Source of the DNA: Salipiger profundus
GTDB taxonomy: Bacteria > Pseudomonadota > Alphaproteobacteria > Rhodobacterales > Rhodobacteraceae
Assembly (NCBI RefSeq): GCF_001969385.1
Contig: NZ_CP014796.1
Coordinates: 3,117,501 to 3,181,500 of the forward strand
Reading direction: 5' to 3'
Length of the DNA: 64,000 nt
A program made the translations under genes and the position numbers. Position 1 is the first letter of the stretch, and every line of letters begins with the position of its first letter. The notes under the pieces were generated by a model, which was given only the letters and a program-made list of their open reading frames with translations, made no database searches and was not told the DNA's origin. Positions 63,916 to 64,000 of this stretch are shown piece by piece.

Positions 63916-64000
63916 CTGTCCGTCCTTGCGAAGGGGAAAAGCCCGCCCCCGGGTCATCAGGGGACGGGAAGGTCTCCGGGGAGGGAGCGTTACCAGCTGG

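Overview
The window is a GC-rich, densely coded stretch of bacterial chromosome. The gene order trkH-hfq-hflX, a single-chain RNase E with a long acidic/basic tail, a eukaryote-like NADP isocitrate dehydrogenase, several TRAP/ABC uptake systems and a TPP-riboswitch thiOSGEF operon all fit a marine alphaproteobacterium of the Rhodobacteraceae (Roseobacter/Salipiger type). That assignment is an inference from gene content; no rRNA or tRNA gene was seen. No insertion sequence, phage region or CRISPR array was recognised.

Positions 1-24,600 are mostly housekeeping. They hold trkH (start cut off by the window edge), hfq and hflX, a FUSC-like membrane protein, an APH-type phosphotransferase overlapping a penicillin acylase, a beta-hydroxyacid dehydrogenase and an OsmC protein. 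Then come rne with a roughly 330-nt leader, a CcdA-type thiol transporter, an uncharacterised membrane hydrolase overlapping a cytochrome P450, class I aldolase, a small EF-hand protein, YitT, icd and a chemoreceptor coupled to a small unknown protein. A Bcr-like exporter, a FrnE-type DsbA protein and a Crp/Fnr regulator close the region.

Positions 24,776-30,666 hold an mmsB gene broken by a one-base frameshift, two paralogous LysR regulators arranged tail to tail, and a complete TRAP transporter whose promoter region carries a perfect 8-bp inverted repeat.

Positions 30,685-37,516 are one long leftward thiamine operon: promoter, TPP riboswitch, a short leader ORF whose ribosome site lies inside a 10-bp hairpin, then thiO-thiS-thiG-thiE-thiF, and a salvage module (thiY-like, tenA, thiZ-like, thiX-like). 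Almost every junction overlaps by 4 nt. thiC and thiD are not in the window.

Positions 37,829-49,425 hold a PAP2-type membrane enzyme, then a leftward sugar operon (DgoD-type dehydratase, SDR dehydrogenase, AraF-like ABC importer, GntR regulator, SMP-30 lactonase, aldose epimerase) consistent with non-phosphorylative oxidation of an imported aldose, followed by a divergent-family MDR oxidoreductase and an MFS exporter.

Positions 49,802-63,915 look like a nitrogen/amide-scavenging region. They hold an M20 carbamoylase-type amidohydrolase, two tandem choline-kinase-like phosphotransferases, DeoR and AraC regulators and an HAD-IIA phosphatase. Next is a MarR regulator, a binding protein without a signal peptide (AmiC-like) and an amidase whose three promoter regions share TTGTGGA, and last a complete but atypical urease operon (order E-F-AB-C-G-D, fused gamma/beta subunit, no cysteine in the active-site flap).
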